DNA of 64,000 nt from Diphasiastrum complanatum (lineage: Eukaryota; Streptophyta; Lycopodiopsida; Lycopodiales; Lycopodiaceae): assembly GCA_029204225.1 (NCBI GenBank), contig CM055106.1, forward strand, positions 22,449,285 to 22,513,284, read 5' to 3'. The position numbers and the translations under genes are program-made. The first letter of the stretch is position 1. The number at the start of each line of letters is the position of its first letter. Under the pieces are notes generated by a model. It was not told the origin of the DNA and did no database searches. It was given only the letters and a program-made list of their open reading frames with translations. This document shows, piece after piece, positions 22,118 to 35,379 of this stretch.

Positions 22118-22618
22118 TTGTTGATGAGAGACGAAGGAGAAGAAAACAATGATCAGGAGAAGGCTCTTTTCACGAAAGGAAAGAAGAAGAACAGAAACAG
22201 ACCCAGATTTGACAAGACGAATACCAAGTCTTCGAGCAGAGGTAATGACAACCAACAAACCTCCTCTTGTGATCATTGTCACAAGTTGGATCACACAGCC
22301 AACAAGTGTTGGTTCAACCCAACAATACCTTGCATGCATTGCAAGAAGAAGGGACATTTTTCATATGAGTGCAAATTCAACCCCAAAAGAAAGAATAAGA
22401 CCAAAAGGGCGAATGTTGCAGAGTCATCAAAGGATGCAGACAAAAGCGATGAAGCCTTCACAATATTCGATGAGGCTTTGACAAGCTATACAGAGCGAGA
22501 CTACGATGTAGTCATCGACTCAAGAGCAACCTCACACATCACTTGCAACAAGAAATTCTTGATCAACTACAAGGAACTCGAGAATAACAGAGTAGTGATT
22601 CTAGGCGACGAGAGCTAA
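22118..22618 (+). pseudogene. Cop-F gag C-terminal part with two zinc knuckles, and protease start
   Basis: The frame opens inside gag (EKALFTKGKKKNRNRPRFDK) and carries two CCHC knuckles in a row, CDHCHKLDHTANKC and CMHCKKKGHFSYEC, a feature shared with Cop-G. The protease site follows as VVIDSRATSHITC, where IDSGATSHI is expected; the Gly to Arg change would destroy the active site. The N-terminal capsid part is missing. Frame ends at TAA after ILGDES. Confidence 0.8.
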
Positions 22619-23836
22619 CACAATGTCAAGGGCATTGGGACTCTACAACTATGAACACTGGCGGGACAAGTAGAGCTGCTAGGGGCACTCTACGTACCCT
22701 CACTATGAAAGGACCTGCTATCAGTCTCAAAGATGACAGATCTCAGAATCCGAGTTCTGTTTGATGGCAATGTATGTCGAATGATCGAGAAAATAACGAA
22801 CAAACTGTTGACAATTCGATCTAGAGAAGGTAATCTCTACCAGGCCAAGATAATCAACAGTTTTGATAGTATACTAAATGCATCAAAAATGAAGATCAAC
22901 TCTGGCACAGAAGAATATATCATCTGAACATGAGAAGCCTCTATGACATGAGCAGAAAGGACATAGCACAAGTCTGACGATATCCAAACCTGGCACTAAA
23001 TTCTATGAAGTCTGCCAGAAAGGCAAACAACATCACAATCCATTTGTACATGAGGGAAGAAGATCAAAAGAAGTTCTTGAGCTCGTCCACTCATATGTTT
23101 GTAGATCAGTGAAAGTTAATTTGCTCTCAGGATCAAGATATTTTCTGATGGTCATTGATGACTATAGCCGGATGACAACGATCTATTATTTGAAGAAAAA
23201 ATCTGAAGTATTTGACTCTTCCAAAAAGTTCGTGGCATTTGCATGAAGACACACCTCAAAGAAGATTCAGATCATCAGATCTGACAATGGAGGTGAGTAC
23301 AAGACAAAGAGTTTTCAAGCTTCTACCAAGAACAAGGAATAGAGCATCAATTCACTCTTGCGTACCAAATTTAATGGTGTCACAGAAAGAAGAAACAGGA
23401 TGCTAGTCGAAGGAGTCAAATGCATGATGGCACAAGCTCAATTGTCGAGTCAATTTTGGACTGAGGCAATAGTTGTGGCAATACACCTACAATATAGATC
23501 AATGCAGCCCTGGAAAATGAAACACCATACGAAATGTGGACATGTAACAAGCCTGATCTATCATACGTACATGTATTCGGATGTGTAGCGTACAAGCACA
23601 TACCAAAAGAACAAAGAAGCAAGCTCGACAAAAAGTCAAAGCAAACAATAATGGTTGAATACTCGAATGGATCACAAGTGTACAGACTCTACAATCTAAC
23701 CACGAAGAAGGTTGCGTCGAGTCAAGATGTGAAGCTTGACGAATCCAGGTTTCTAGGATTAAAGAAAAAAACCGGCCATGAGATTTTCACATTACTGCCG
23801 ATTCAAGAGGGAGATCGAGGCCAAACATCAAATTAG
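22619..23836 (+). pseudogene. Cop-F protease end and integrase
   Basis: Broken frames in order: KDLLSVSKMTDLRIRVLF and LTIRSREGNLYQAKI (pre-integrase), decayed finger region, then MVIDDYSRMTTIYYLKKKSE (about 23150), IIRSDNGGEYKTKSF (23270) and NGVTERRNRMLVEGVK (23370), which keep two of the catalytic acids and the Glu. The integrase tail reads SYVHVFGCVAYKHIPKEQRS and VASSQDVKLDESRF (23534-23836). At least four stops or shifts lie between these pieces. Confidence 0.8.
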
Positions 23837-24748
23837 AATGTCGAGCCCCAAACTCCAAAGCAGTAGGGAGCTGAAGATCAACCATACAAAGAAGAAACAT
23901 TTGAACAACGATGAACAAGACCCAGAAGGTCAACAAGACAAAGAAGACCTCTAGAATGATACACTGACAACCTTCAATGGAGCAAAGAAGCAGAGTTAGA
24001 ATACTGCAGCTTCACTGAAGAGCCATCAACATATCAAGAAGCTATCTAGAGTCCAGAGGGAGAACTTTGGAAGTAGGCAATGTCAGAAGAAATCGAATCG
24101 ATGAGGTAAAACGAGGCATGGACACTAGAGCCACTACCTGAAGATAAAAATATCGTCGATTGCAAATGGGTCTATAAAAGAAAAATCAAATCAGATGGCG
24201 GTGCGGAGCACTACAAAGCAAGGCTTATCGCAAAAGGCTACACACAAAGGTATGGCATTGATTATTTTGACACTTATTCGCCAATGGTAAACATGACAAG
24301 CATTCGACTACTCTTTGCATATGCAACTCAATGCAATTTGGAAATACACCAGATTGATGTAAAGACAGTCTTTCTCCATGGAGATCTAGAGGAAGAAATC
24401 TTCATGAAGCAGCTTGAAGGATTTGAAGACCCCGACAATCGACAATATGTTTGTCGGTTGCAACGATGCATTTATGGTCTGAAGCAGGCATCACGAGCTT
24501 GGTACAAGAAGCTCGATAGTCTTTTGAAGTCTCTAGACTTCACTCCTACACAACCAGACTATAATGTCTATATAAAAAAAGTAGGAAAAAATTTTGTGAT
24601 TCTGATTATTTTTGTAGATGACTCCCTAATAATAGAAAACTCCTTGATGCTAATAAAGGAAATAAAGAGTCAAATTTTTGCTAGTTATGAAATCACAGAT
24701 CTGGGAGAAGCAACAAAATGCCTTGGGCTGGAGATCAGAAGGGCTTGA
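23837..24748 (+). pseudogene. Cop-F linker and reverse transcriptase
   Basis: After a decayed linker, RT begins near 24060 (ALWK*AMSEEIESM..., WTLEPLPEDKNIVDCKWVYK) and continues in the open frame 24284-24748: LEIHQIDVKTVFLHGDLEEE, GLKQASRAWYKKLD and the catalytic region LIIFVDDSLI, where Tyr-Val-Asp-Asp is changed to Phe-Val-Asp-Asp. Ends at DLGEATKCLGLEIRRA followed by a stop. The RT thumb/connection is deleted. Confidence 0.8.
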
Positions 24749-24759
24749 GTCAGAGGAGT

Positions 24760-25171
24760 ATTGCATCTGAGTCAATTAGAATACGCAAGAAACAAACCTT
24801 GGTGGCTCAATCCTCATACGAAGCTGAGTATATCGCAGCTTCAAAGGTGGTGAACGAGGTAGTATGGTTGCAAATGATGTTGGAGACAATTGTCATTTCA
24901 CAAGAAGAACCATGCACAATGATGATGGATTCTCAAAGTGCCATATACTTGTCCCAGGATCCTATTTTCCAATCAAAGACAAAACATATACCTCTGAAGT
25001 ATCATCATGTTCGAGACTTGATCTCGAAAGGAGAGCTGAAAGTCTAGTACATAAAATCTAAAGACATGGTTGCAGATCAGCTCACGAAGCCGCTCAACAA
25101 ACCACTCTTCACAAAACAAAGAAATGCAATGGGACTAAACATACACCAAAGTTGCAAGGTTCAAGAGGGAG
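24760..25171 (+). pseudogene. Cop-F RNase H and polypurine tract
   Basis: The sequence jumps from LSQLEYARN to KKQTLVAQSSYEAEYIAASK, so roughly 450 bp of the connection and early RNase H are missing. RNase H continues with VVWLQMMLETI, DSQSAIYLSQDPIFQSKTKH and VADQLTKPLNKPLF. A TAG interrupts after GELKV (25047). The polypurine tract AAGAGGGAG is at 25163-25171. Confidence 0.8.
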
Positions 25172-25740
25172 TGTCAAAAATGGTGAACTTCTGCAACTTT
25201 GTCGTAGAGATCCCGAAAAATGAAGACGTCCCGAAGGACGAAAATATCTTGAAGGTCAAACCGAACCAAAGTGAAGCGAACCGAGCCAAAGGTCAAAATG
25301 CCTCAAAGATCGAAGAAAAAGTGTTTGAGTTTCGTCCCTGCAACCAAACGACGAAACACCCTGGAGGAAGAGATGAACTGAAAGAAAACGATTTGAAAAC
25401 GATTTGAGCTGACAGCTGGCAACTCAACGAGGGTGGATTTTTGTACTTCACACTCAACTACAAGAGACGATGGAAACAGAGAATAACTAAGCAGTTGGTT
25501 AACATAAACTTGTCTTGTAATTCTCTGATTAACTATCTTGTAAACTCCACATAGTGGAGATAAATACACACTTTTGTTTAACAAAACGAAGGGGGAGATG
25601 GAATGTGTGAGAGAGAGATAGGAGAGCTGTGCATGAAAGTCTGCCAACCAGCAGAACACAGCTACCAAGAGGAGTGTTAGGCCAAAAGTGAGCGAGACAC
25701 TGAATGACTTACTCAAAACACAAAAACAAAAATATAATTA
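25172..25740 (+). repeat. Cop-F 3' LTR, end uncertain
   Basis: Starts with TGTCAAAAATGG right after the polypurine tract at 25172. Downstream, the stretch with tgtcttgtaattctctg and a (GA) run near 25610 is typical of copia LTRs, but no second copy exists in the window to fix the end. No matching 5' LTR: the sequence in that place is a Cop-C LTR. Confidence 0.55.
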
Positions 25741-25910
25741 CTCTCTATTTTTTTCCATCTCATCCTTCGCGTCATTTTTTATTGGTTGAATATTTTTTTT
25801 ATTTGTGATTTGTACCCGCTTGCTTAGGATCCTGGAGACAATCCAAACTTCCATGCAAAAGAAACAAGGAGGATAGTAAACAAGCTGCTTTAGCTTCAAA
25901 CCCCCTCCCC

Positions 25911-26938
<1,028 letters not shown>

Positions 26939-27196
26939 CTCTGTTACGTACATATATCACTCTATTCGTTTCGCAAACCTCTGTAGAATGCAAATGTCGC
27001 GTACTAACCTTATTTACTAATTGGGGCGGAAAAAAAATGCCTTACTATGATAGAAGACCCCACTTATTAGAGAAAAAAAAATTTAAAATGGTGGAAAAGT
27101 TGTTAATCTTTCCAATGGCCAAGATCTGTGCACATTTTGAATAGTCAATCTAATAGTGAGCAGCAATTTGCACTTAGTACACCTAAGTGTCCTCTG

Positions 27197-28244
<1,048 letters not shown>

Positions 28245-28765
28245 ATGAGGGTGATAGAAGTACTCTACGCTTAACACAATACTTTTGGTTTGAATCTTCT
28301 AGCACGTAGGTGAAATTTTGTTAAGACAGCTGAAGATAGATAATTTGCAAGAGATGACTTCGTCTATCATTCAGGTACGATGCTATACGAAACTGCACCA
28401 ATACGGTGGGTAGCCTTACTCATTACTATAAAAAGTCTTATCTATGCATGATATTACTGAAACTACTTCCTTTAATGGTAGTAACTAATAAAGTTAGAAA
28501 TGTCTGATCTTATGTACGTTAAAATAGACATGAGCTTGTAGTTTTTATTTAATTAAGTTCACTTGCATCTTGTGTCCTAGTGTTGTTTGTAAGGTCACGG
28601 ACTCATATAAAGCTTGACAATGGTACACTTGAATGGCATGGATTTGCCCAACTTGTTCAGTGTTTGGACTTCCGAAAAACAGTTATAGGATATCCATGGG
28701 GGCTAGCATAGCACGGAGGTACTCTAGTACCTAACGTTGTGACCATAGTCATATCTCTATCCATC
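28245..28765 (+). repeat. 521-bp direct repeat, copy 1
   Basis: From atgagggtgatagaagtact to gaccatagtcatatct, about 93 percent identical by eye to 36864-37384, same orientation, 8.6 kb apart. It has no TG..CA ends and no primer site beside it, and contains no coding frame. Nature unknown. Confidence 0.85.
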
Positions 28766-29397
28766 AATATAGTGAAGGATAGTTGCTTACATGTAAAATG
28801 TAAATGTGAACCTAATACATTTCTTTTGCTCTTGTACTGATCGGTATGGCTTATGCCCTGATACGGCTTCGTTAAAGAGCAGAATGTATTGCTTAGTTGA
28901 AGTAAATAATTGGGAAGATTGGTCGTACTTTTTATAAATGCAATTTAGCTGATAAAGTAGTGAATCTTATTTCAAACATGGATAACAACCGATGCTTAGC
29001 TATGACACCTACCTTCCTCACGTGACTAACTTGTGCAGTTTTGTTGTGTGGGATGGTGGTAGGTAACAATTGGGTGTCTTAAAACTTGCTTCGCTTTATG
29101 GTGTTATACTTTATACAGCTGTATTTTTTTACCTATTATGCTATAAATTGTAAGGGTTCAAAGGGTTTGGCCTTGACTTGTCAAGAGGGACTATGTGAAA
29201 TCTTGTTATTGAATTTATGCTATAAATTGAAAGGGTTCAAAGGGTTTGGTCTTGACTTGTCAAGAGGGACTATGTGAATGAACCTTCATCAAGCTAGAAT
29301 CTGGAACTAGAAAAGACCCTTCTTTAAGTGCAGATGTGGTGATAAATGCAAAAACAATTTTTCTATCATATGGTTTGATCACTCTATCTGGTATATA
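28766..29397 (+). repeat. non-coding stretch with 79-bp tandem duplication
   Basis: No gene seen. Within it, two units start at 29137 and 29216 (tatgctataaattg...), each containing the small palindrome CTTGACTTGTCAAG. The copies differ at only a few positions. Confidence 0.75.
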
Positions 29398-29670
29398 ATG
29401 AATAATCTTTTCATTTTCTTTCCTGGGGCGTCTCTGCAAAATCAGCTTAATGCCTACTTCCTTTGGTTGCATAAACCTGCTAGAGAGGTTATCAAGTCCC
29501 ACCTTGTCTTTTTGTTTATCCGACAATACATGATTGATGCTGCCATTGATCTTTCCATAAACCCTACTGCTAAGCTCCTTGCACACATTGGCGATGCTGA
29601 AAACGTTCAAGAAATTGAACGCCTTTTGAAAAAACCTAGCTTCTCTACCTTGCAAGACAAATACTTCTAG
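29398..29670 (+). pseudogene. unrecognised 90-codon coding-like frame
   Basis: The frame reads through AREVIKSHLVFLFIRQYMID, AAIDLSINPTAKLLAHIGDA and ERLLKKPSFSTLQDKYF before a stop. Composition looks protein-like (amphipathic, no low complexity) and the frame is followed 240 bp later by another coding-like frame, so both may be parts of one decayed gene or mobile element. I do not recognise it. Confidence 0.4.
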
Positions 29671-29909
29671 AATACTAGCAAAAAAATGGGTTCCTTCAAT
29701 CTGAACAATCCAAGCTCAGTCATATCAAGCAGTGAAAATAACAAGAAGAGGAAGTACTTTCCAAACAAAGGCAAATAAGGACAAAGCAGTGGTGGTAAGG
29801 GGGATCTTCCAATCAGAAAGCTAAACTTTTACCGTGATTGATCCATGTGCAAGAAGACAGAGAAGAAACAAGGATATTGGAGATCAGCAATACTGGTAGA
29901 CGATGACTA

Positions 29910-30432
29910 GTGGGTAGAAGAGACAGAGGGAAGTTTTTTCTGCATTTACGTTATTATAACAGATGCTTTGAGAGGATTGATGTTAAACAATTATATGCTG
30001 AAACCTTACTTCATATTTTTGGTTATATTGATGAGACTTTTGAGATTATTGTATTTGGTTGGGCTTATTTTCCACATTTGAAGCATGAATGGTATAAACC
30101 CTTTCAAGTTTTTTGTGATTTTGATGTTGACAACATTCCACCTTGTACTTGCACTTACAATAAACGTTTTAAAGAGTTCATTTCTGAAATTTTTGGGCAT
30201 GTTGTCTCGATGGATACTGGAATTATTAGAAGCAAAGTTTTAAAGAATGACTTGAACAAAGGTCTTAATCACATCCCATTGCGCCAGTCTAATATAAGTG
30301 AGGTGTCTTTAGAACTTTATCGTGGATGGTTTGAATTGGCAAGTTTTCTACCTACTTATCAAAATATTGATCATGAGACTGTTATGGAACATGCCTTGAT
30401 TTGCAAAGATGTTGTAACAAACTTTTTGAAAA
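29910..30432 (+). pseudogene. unrecognised ORF with a CxC motif, truncated by Cop-B
   Basis: Up to the junction at about 30432 the frame carries AETLLHIFGYIDETFEIIVF, CDFDVDNIPPCTCTYNKRF and KGLNHIPLRQSNISEV. The CxC pair followed by a GLNHIPL-type phrase reminds me, from memory only, of regions upstream of reverse transcriptase in non-LTR or Penelope-like plant elements. The last 14 codons of the nominal frame lie in Cop-B integrase sequence out of frame, so the protein is cut there. Not a copia domain. Confidence 0.45.
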
Positions 30433-31118
30433 ATACCAGAATAGAACTTTATGTGACAGTGCTAAAGCTATGAGGTTAAGTGCTAATCTTGACGAACCAT
30501 TTTGGGATCAAGCTTTGTTGTGTGCCAATTTCTTGTGCAATAAGTGGTCGAGTGCTGTTTTGGATGGAAGAACACCTTTTGAGATGCTATTCAAGAAGAG
30601 GCCGAGTGTCAACTTTCTAAGAACCTTTGGATGCACATGCTATGTCAACATTACTCTTGATGATAGGACCAAGGAGGATCCATCTTCAAGAAGAGGTATT
30701 TTTGCTGGATATAGTGAGGTGAATAAAGCCTACAAGGTTTACATTCCTTCTACTAACAAAGTGATTGTTGGTAGAGATGTCATTTTTTATGAGGGGAACA
30801 TTCCAAAGGTGTCTTCAAGCATGATTGATGGTAAAGTAGATGGTTCTAACATTCTTGATGTTGATGAGAAGGATCCTACTTTGGATGATGGTGATGATGG
30901 ACCTTCATCAAGTCAAAAGCGAAGGAGAACATCAAGAGAAAGACAAGTACCTTCAAGGCTCACATATGATCAAAAGGGTAAGCAAGTAGTTTCTGAAAAT
31001 TATGTTGCTTTCCTAACCTTTTTGGATGAGCCTACAAGTGTAGATCAAGCAAGGAAAGAAGAGGAGTGGATCCAACCAATGGATCTTGAGTATCGATCTC
31101 TTATGAAGAGTGGAACAT
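30433..31118 (+). pseudogene. Cop-B integrase C-terminus and linker, 5' truncated
   Basis: The frame begins at RTLCDSAKAMRLSANLDEPF, identical in position to residues just after the catalytic Glu in Cop-A1 integrase (55205-55546). It continues with GRTPFEMLFKKRPSVNFLRT, SSRRGIFAGYSEVNKAY and the linker (VDGSNILDVDEKDPTLDDGD, SSQKRRRTSRERQVPSRL) to EEWIQPMDLEYRSLMKSGT. Then, where Cop-A1 goes on with RT (TWRLV), a different sequence takes over in the same frame at about 31119. Confidence 0.85.
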
Positions 31119-32184
31119 CTTTTGGAGGATCTTCTTGTGTACATGGAGCTATGCAAGTGGATGGATGTTATCTTGCTGTAAAATCAAGTAACGAATCTGG
31201 AAAAAAAATTTTGTTCACTGACTTTGATGGTCAAGTTGAAGATCAAGAGGTTGATCTCAAAGTGCTTCAACTAGTCAAAAGGGAAGTTGGCGATTTGGAG
31301 CTAGTCAAGAGCATCAAAGGAGAGGTAATTGGCAAAGGTGTTATGGATCTGTTTTTGCAACATATTGAAGACTCAAGGTCAAAGGAGCAGCAAGGAAGTG
31401 TTGTTCAAGTTTACTTTACTTGTTCTATCTCATGTTTGAGCAATTTCATGTGGATGTGTGCAAATTGTCAAGATATGGTAAAACTAGCTACATTGGTGAG
31501 CATAGTTTTGATGTTGGATTTGTACTAGCATTCTTGGCTGATTTTGCTGATGGAAATGAAGCTATTGGAAGTTCATTATGTCACTCATCCATGGCTAAGT
31601 TCTCAAGTGTTGAGCTACTTGGTGCCAATACTTGGAGATTGTCAATTTTTGGTGAATTCATGGTCATTTTCTTGTGTCAAGTAGATCTTGAAGATGGACT
31701 AGTGCAAACTACTTGGTTTATGGAGTCATGTGGTGCTGGATTTGCATCATTAATGTACTCACCTACTCATGGATTTCCAAGGTTTGATGGTTTCTTGTGG
31801 CAAGATGAAGATGGAGGCTCATTCATGGAGTATCATGGTGGATACAAGGCAACAAAGGACAAAGGGGGAGGAGACATGCAAGCAAAAGTTGATCACTAAC
31901 ATTTATTATTTGTTTGCTATATTTTTCCAAAGAGTTCAGAGTTGGAAGCATGGTGGAATCATTTCATTTACATTCTATTTGATTCTTCATGTTCTAGTCA
32001 CATTTTTACATGTAAAATTGATGTAAGAAATAGTGAAGCATCCCAGGTGGACACTATTCTCTATATCAATTATGGTTGTTTCTATTTTGAGAATTACATG
32101 ATCATTGAAAGGAGATCTATTCTTAGGAAGAAGATCATTCTTATGATGGATCAAAGTTCTATTGGCAAAAACTATGCTAGGATC
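31119..32184 (+). pseudogene. non-Pol sequence replacing reverse transcriptase in Cop-B
   Basis: The frame stays open from the linker into this block as far as 31528, then continues in other frames (31420-31899, 31942-32184). Phrases SSCVHGAMQVD, FTDFDGQVEDQEVDLKVLQ, VKSIKGEV and CKIDVRNSEA match the ORF at 20083-20500. About 580 bp between KSIKGEV and CKIDVRNSE (phrases SSLCHSSMAKFSSVELLGAN, ESCGAGFASLMYSPTHGF) are absent from the other copy. No RT motif is present. At the far end the sequence returns to Cop-A RNase H at a shared CATTGGAAGCTAG. Function unknown. Confidence 0.65.
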
Positions 32185-32763
32185 ATTGGAAGCTAGAAAA
32201 GCGAGTTTTGAGGTACATCATTGGAACTCGAGATTTTGGCATATTGTATGAGGGATCATCACCTAATATTTTTGGATTTTCAGATTCGGACTATGCTGGA
32301 GATGTAATGGATAGGAAATCCATTAGTGCTTATTGTATTTTCATAGGTGATGGAGCTATATCATGGATGTCAAAGAAACAAGCCACTATCTCATTGTCAT
32401 CCAGTGAGGCCGAGTACAAAGCTCTTACACATTGCACAAAGGAGATGGTATGGATCAAAAGGATGATCAAGGATCTTCACTTGCTGGATTTTTGAGAGAG
32501 CCCAATCATCTTTTGTGACAATCAATCAGCCCAAAGAATGGCATCCAATCCTATCTTTCATGCTAGGAGCAAGCATATTGAGATACAATATCATTTTGTG
32601 AGGGAGCGAGTCATTGCAAAGGAGGTGGAGCTTCAACATGTGTCTTCAAGGGAATGTGTAGCTGATATCTTCACAAAAGCCTTGGGAAAAGACTTGTTCA
32701 TGAAGCATAGGACTTCACTTGGAGTATTATCAAAGTCTATGCTAAAACTAGTTGAAGAGGGAG
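32185..32763 (+). pseudogene. Cop-B RNase H and polypurine tract
   Basis: Reads RYIIGTRDFGILYEGSSPNI, FSDSDYAGDVMDRKS, SWMSKKQATISLSSSEAEYK and, after one TGA at 32493, ARSKHIEIQYHFVRERVIAK and VADIFTKALGKDLF to KLVEEGV. Nearly identical in order to Cop-A1 RNase H (53287-53868). The polypurine tract GAAGAGGGAG lies at about 32754-32763. With RT absent, the element could move only with proteins from a relative. Confidence 0.85.
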
Positions 32764-33063
32764 TGTGAAAGATTCAACTAGTTTCATCACATTTTGCAAT
32801 ATTTTCATATTTGGCATATTGAGGCCAAAACTTGTTTTAGACTTAGAGGTCAACTTTTCAAAGTTCATTAGTCTAAATTTCATTTGAATAAACACTTTTT
32901 GAAAGTGTGGGAAAGATAGAATGCGAGTTTGAGTAGATTCAATTTGAATAAGTTGGGTACATTGAATCTAGACCCAAAATTGGTAGGGTTAGCATTTTGG
33001 TGGAAAAGCCAAGTGGCCAATTAGGGTTTGAACCTGCTATAAAAGGATGTAACCCATGGAGAT
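32764..33063 (+). repeat. Cop-B 3' LTR, only the U3 part
   Basis: Starts TGTGAAAGATTCAACTAG right after the polypurine tract. TATA box TATAAAAG at 33038-33045. It stops at CCATGGAGA (about 33056-33064), where Gyp-K reverse transcriptase of opposite orientation begins. The R and U5 parts are missing. Confidence 0.85.
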
Positions 33064-33497
33064 TTACTTGGTCTTATGTGTCCCATCCTGAGATACTCCT
33101 CAATCTGCCTAGCCACTTTCTCCTCTTCCTTCTGACTAAACCGATATGGTTGTCTAAAGATAGGACGGCTATCGGGCAAAAGATCTATCTTATGATCTAC
33201 CGACCGAGCGGGTGGTAGTCCATAAGGTAGCTGCTTCGAAAAAACTTCACTAAACTCTTGCTTTAAATCTTGCAAAAGATGTTGTTCCTGATGCAAATTT
33301 TCGGTGTTAAAGCATGAAAACACATTCACATCTCCAACATCACAATGCATACGACATTTCAAAAGCAAGTGAAAGAGTTCATACTCAGAATCATGAAGTT
33401 TCTCAATTGATTCAGTCGAGGAAATCATTGGCGATGGAAGTACATCGGTCTCTCTAGAAATAGAGACAATTTGATTAAACTTATCTTTAAATACCAT
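33064..33497 (-). pseudogene. Gyp-K reverse transcriptase N-terminal part
   Basis: Minus-strand frame: DLKQEFSEVFSKQLPYGLPP, DHKIDLLPDSRPIFRQPYRF, EEYLRMGHIRPSKSPW, the entry of Ty3/gypsy RT (consensus IxPSxSPxxSPV). The last ~12 residues of the nominal frame (VTSFYSRFKP) are antisense Cop-B LTR, so RT ends at the junction near 33064. The catalytic YxDD part, RNase H, integrase and 3' LTR are missing. Confidence 0.85.
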
Positions 33498-33545
33498 AGA
33501 ATGATTTTTAAAATCTATCTCTAAAGAGTCTGATTTGCCAAAAAA

Positions 33546-33926
33546 TCATTCATAGCCCAAAATCACATCAGTCCGGTCCAAATTCATGACATGGAAATCC
33601 AACGGCTCAACATAGTCCTGCATTCGAAGCTCTAAGTTCGAGACTTTGACATCCCAAATCTCAGTGTCCGACCCTGAGGCAAGATGGACCACGTAACGGT
33701 GATCACTGGCCATGGTGGGCACTCGAAGCTTCTGCAAAAGTCGAGCATTCAAAAAATTGTGAGTACTACCTGAATCAAATAGCACATTCACGTCTTTCCC
33801 TAAAATATTGCCTCTCACACGAAACAATTCATTAGGCTTGAAAGAGATTGCACTAAAGTTACAAGTACAGTCACAATTATTTAACAAATTGACTTCCAAT
33901 TTACCTGTCGGTAAATCCACAATCAT
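33546..33926 (-). pseudogene. Gyp-K aspartic protease
   Basis: The frame contains VNVLFDSGSTHNFLN, the DSG active site of gypsy-type retropepsins, then MASDHRYVVHLASGSD and LDFHVMNLDRTDVILGYE (the conserved xVILGxxWL end, cut by a stop after Tyr-Glu). It lies between gag and RT as in Ty3/gypsy elements. Confidence 0.85.
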
Positions 33927-33959
33927 GAAACTTGACGACTTTGCTTTCCATTCGGGGAA

Positions 33960-34884
33960 CTATTTAGCACGGTGCCCGGGCTTATTATAGAGAAAACACA
34001 GATTTTGTTTAAGCGCCGCCAGCCGTGCTTTGTCTTTTACCACCAATTTCTTCTTATTCTTCTTTTTCTTTGACTGTTGGTACGCTTTTGCTTCCAGCTC
34101 GTCAAAAAACTGCTTTTTACGCTTGCTAGATGTTTCTTGCTTGGTTTTCGAGGCCGTTTGGCCGTGCACTCTTTTCCGTGATGCAACAACTGTATTATCA
34201 TAGGCTTTTGCCACACGGATAGCATCCTCTAGTGAGTTGAGGATATTTCGTTTGCATTCATTTTGATAGTCAGCTAGCAGTCCGACAATAAATTGCCACT
34301 GTGCTAACTTACGATCAAAAAGCGGCACCTTAGCCAAAGAGTCCAAGAACTCTTGGACATAACCGTCCAGTTCTCGGCTACCCATTTTGCAGTTGATAAA
34401 TCGAATATACAGGTCGGAATCGTCTATCGTGACAAAAGCTTTCCAAAATTCTGTCAGGAATCCATCCCAAGTCACCGGTTTCGTGGAAAGTTCCCTCCAC
34501 CAAGAAGAGGCTTTACCTTCCAAAAACAATAGAACCAATGATATTCGTTTATCTTCTGGGACATTGTGCAAGCTAAAATAGCTTGTCCAACAATTTATCC
34601 AGTCTTCAACAACTTCCGAACGTTTAAACTTTTTATCGCCGGAAAATATTTCCGGTTGGTAGTTTGCAATTGATTAAATAGATTTTGCATTTGTTTATCC
34701 CGTTGTTTATTGCTCTGATGAAGTTCTAAAACTGCCTTGCCTAAGGTTTGCAACAGTTTTTTTGAGTCTAGGGTGTCATCATTGTCGGGTGAGGCCGACT
34801 AAATTTCCTATTTCCCCCACCACTTCTTGGTGATGCCAGGTGAATCTCGGTAGCACCCCCCTCCAAATTTCCATCAGTATCCAT
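33960..34884 (-). pseudogene. Gyp-K gag
   Basis: The start is probably ATG at 34884 (MDTDGNLEGGATEIHLASPR). Stops near 34800 break the N-terminal part. The capsid frame 34571-33960 reads RISLVLLFLEGKASSWWREL, TWDGFLTEFWKAFV and GSRELDGYVQEFLDSLAKVP, typical retrotransposon gag. A Lys-rich stretch leads to CFLYNKPGHRAKxF, a decayed CCHC knuckle (second Cys is Tyr). Confidence 0.85.
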
Positions 34885-35344
34885 TTGCTTGCCAACTGAA
34901 AAAAAAAAAATCGTTCAGTTAATGCATTCATTACGGGTATAATATTTGCTAAACTAAGTAGTGTCTACATTTTAGACCACACATGCTCTATTTACCCAGT
35001 ATACCGATGAATCACCAAATGGATACTTGAGCAATATAAACTGGAATTAACCGTCAATGCATCAAAAATGTTTTAACAACTGTTAACTCAAATAATTAAC
35101 TGCAAAAATACATACTATTCATTGGAACTGAAAAAACACCTTTTGTCAAGAAATTTACAATCTAACAAAAAAAGGAAAAAATTAGCCTAACCGCCCCCTT
35201 TCAACCAATTTTGCCCACACTTGTGCCAATGCCACACTACCCCCCCCCCTCTCGCTCTTTCCTATCCCAACATGATGGGCCCTCCCTTCGGGCACCACAT
35301 CGTGCCCTTCTCGGGCTTCTACACCTGTTCCAGAGGATCAGCCC

Positions 35345-35379
<35 letters not shown>

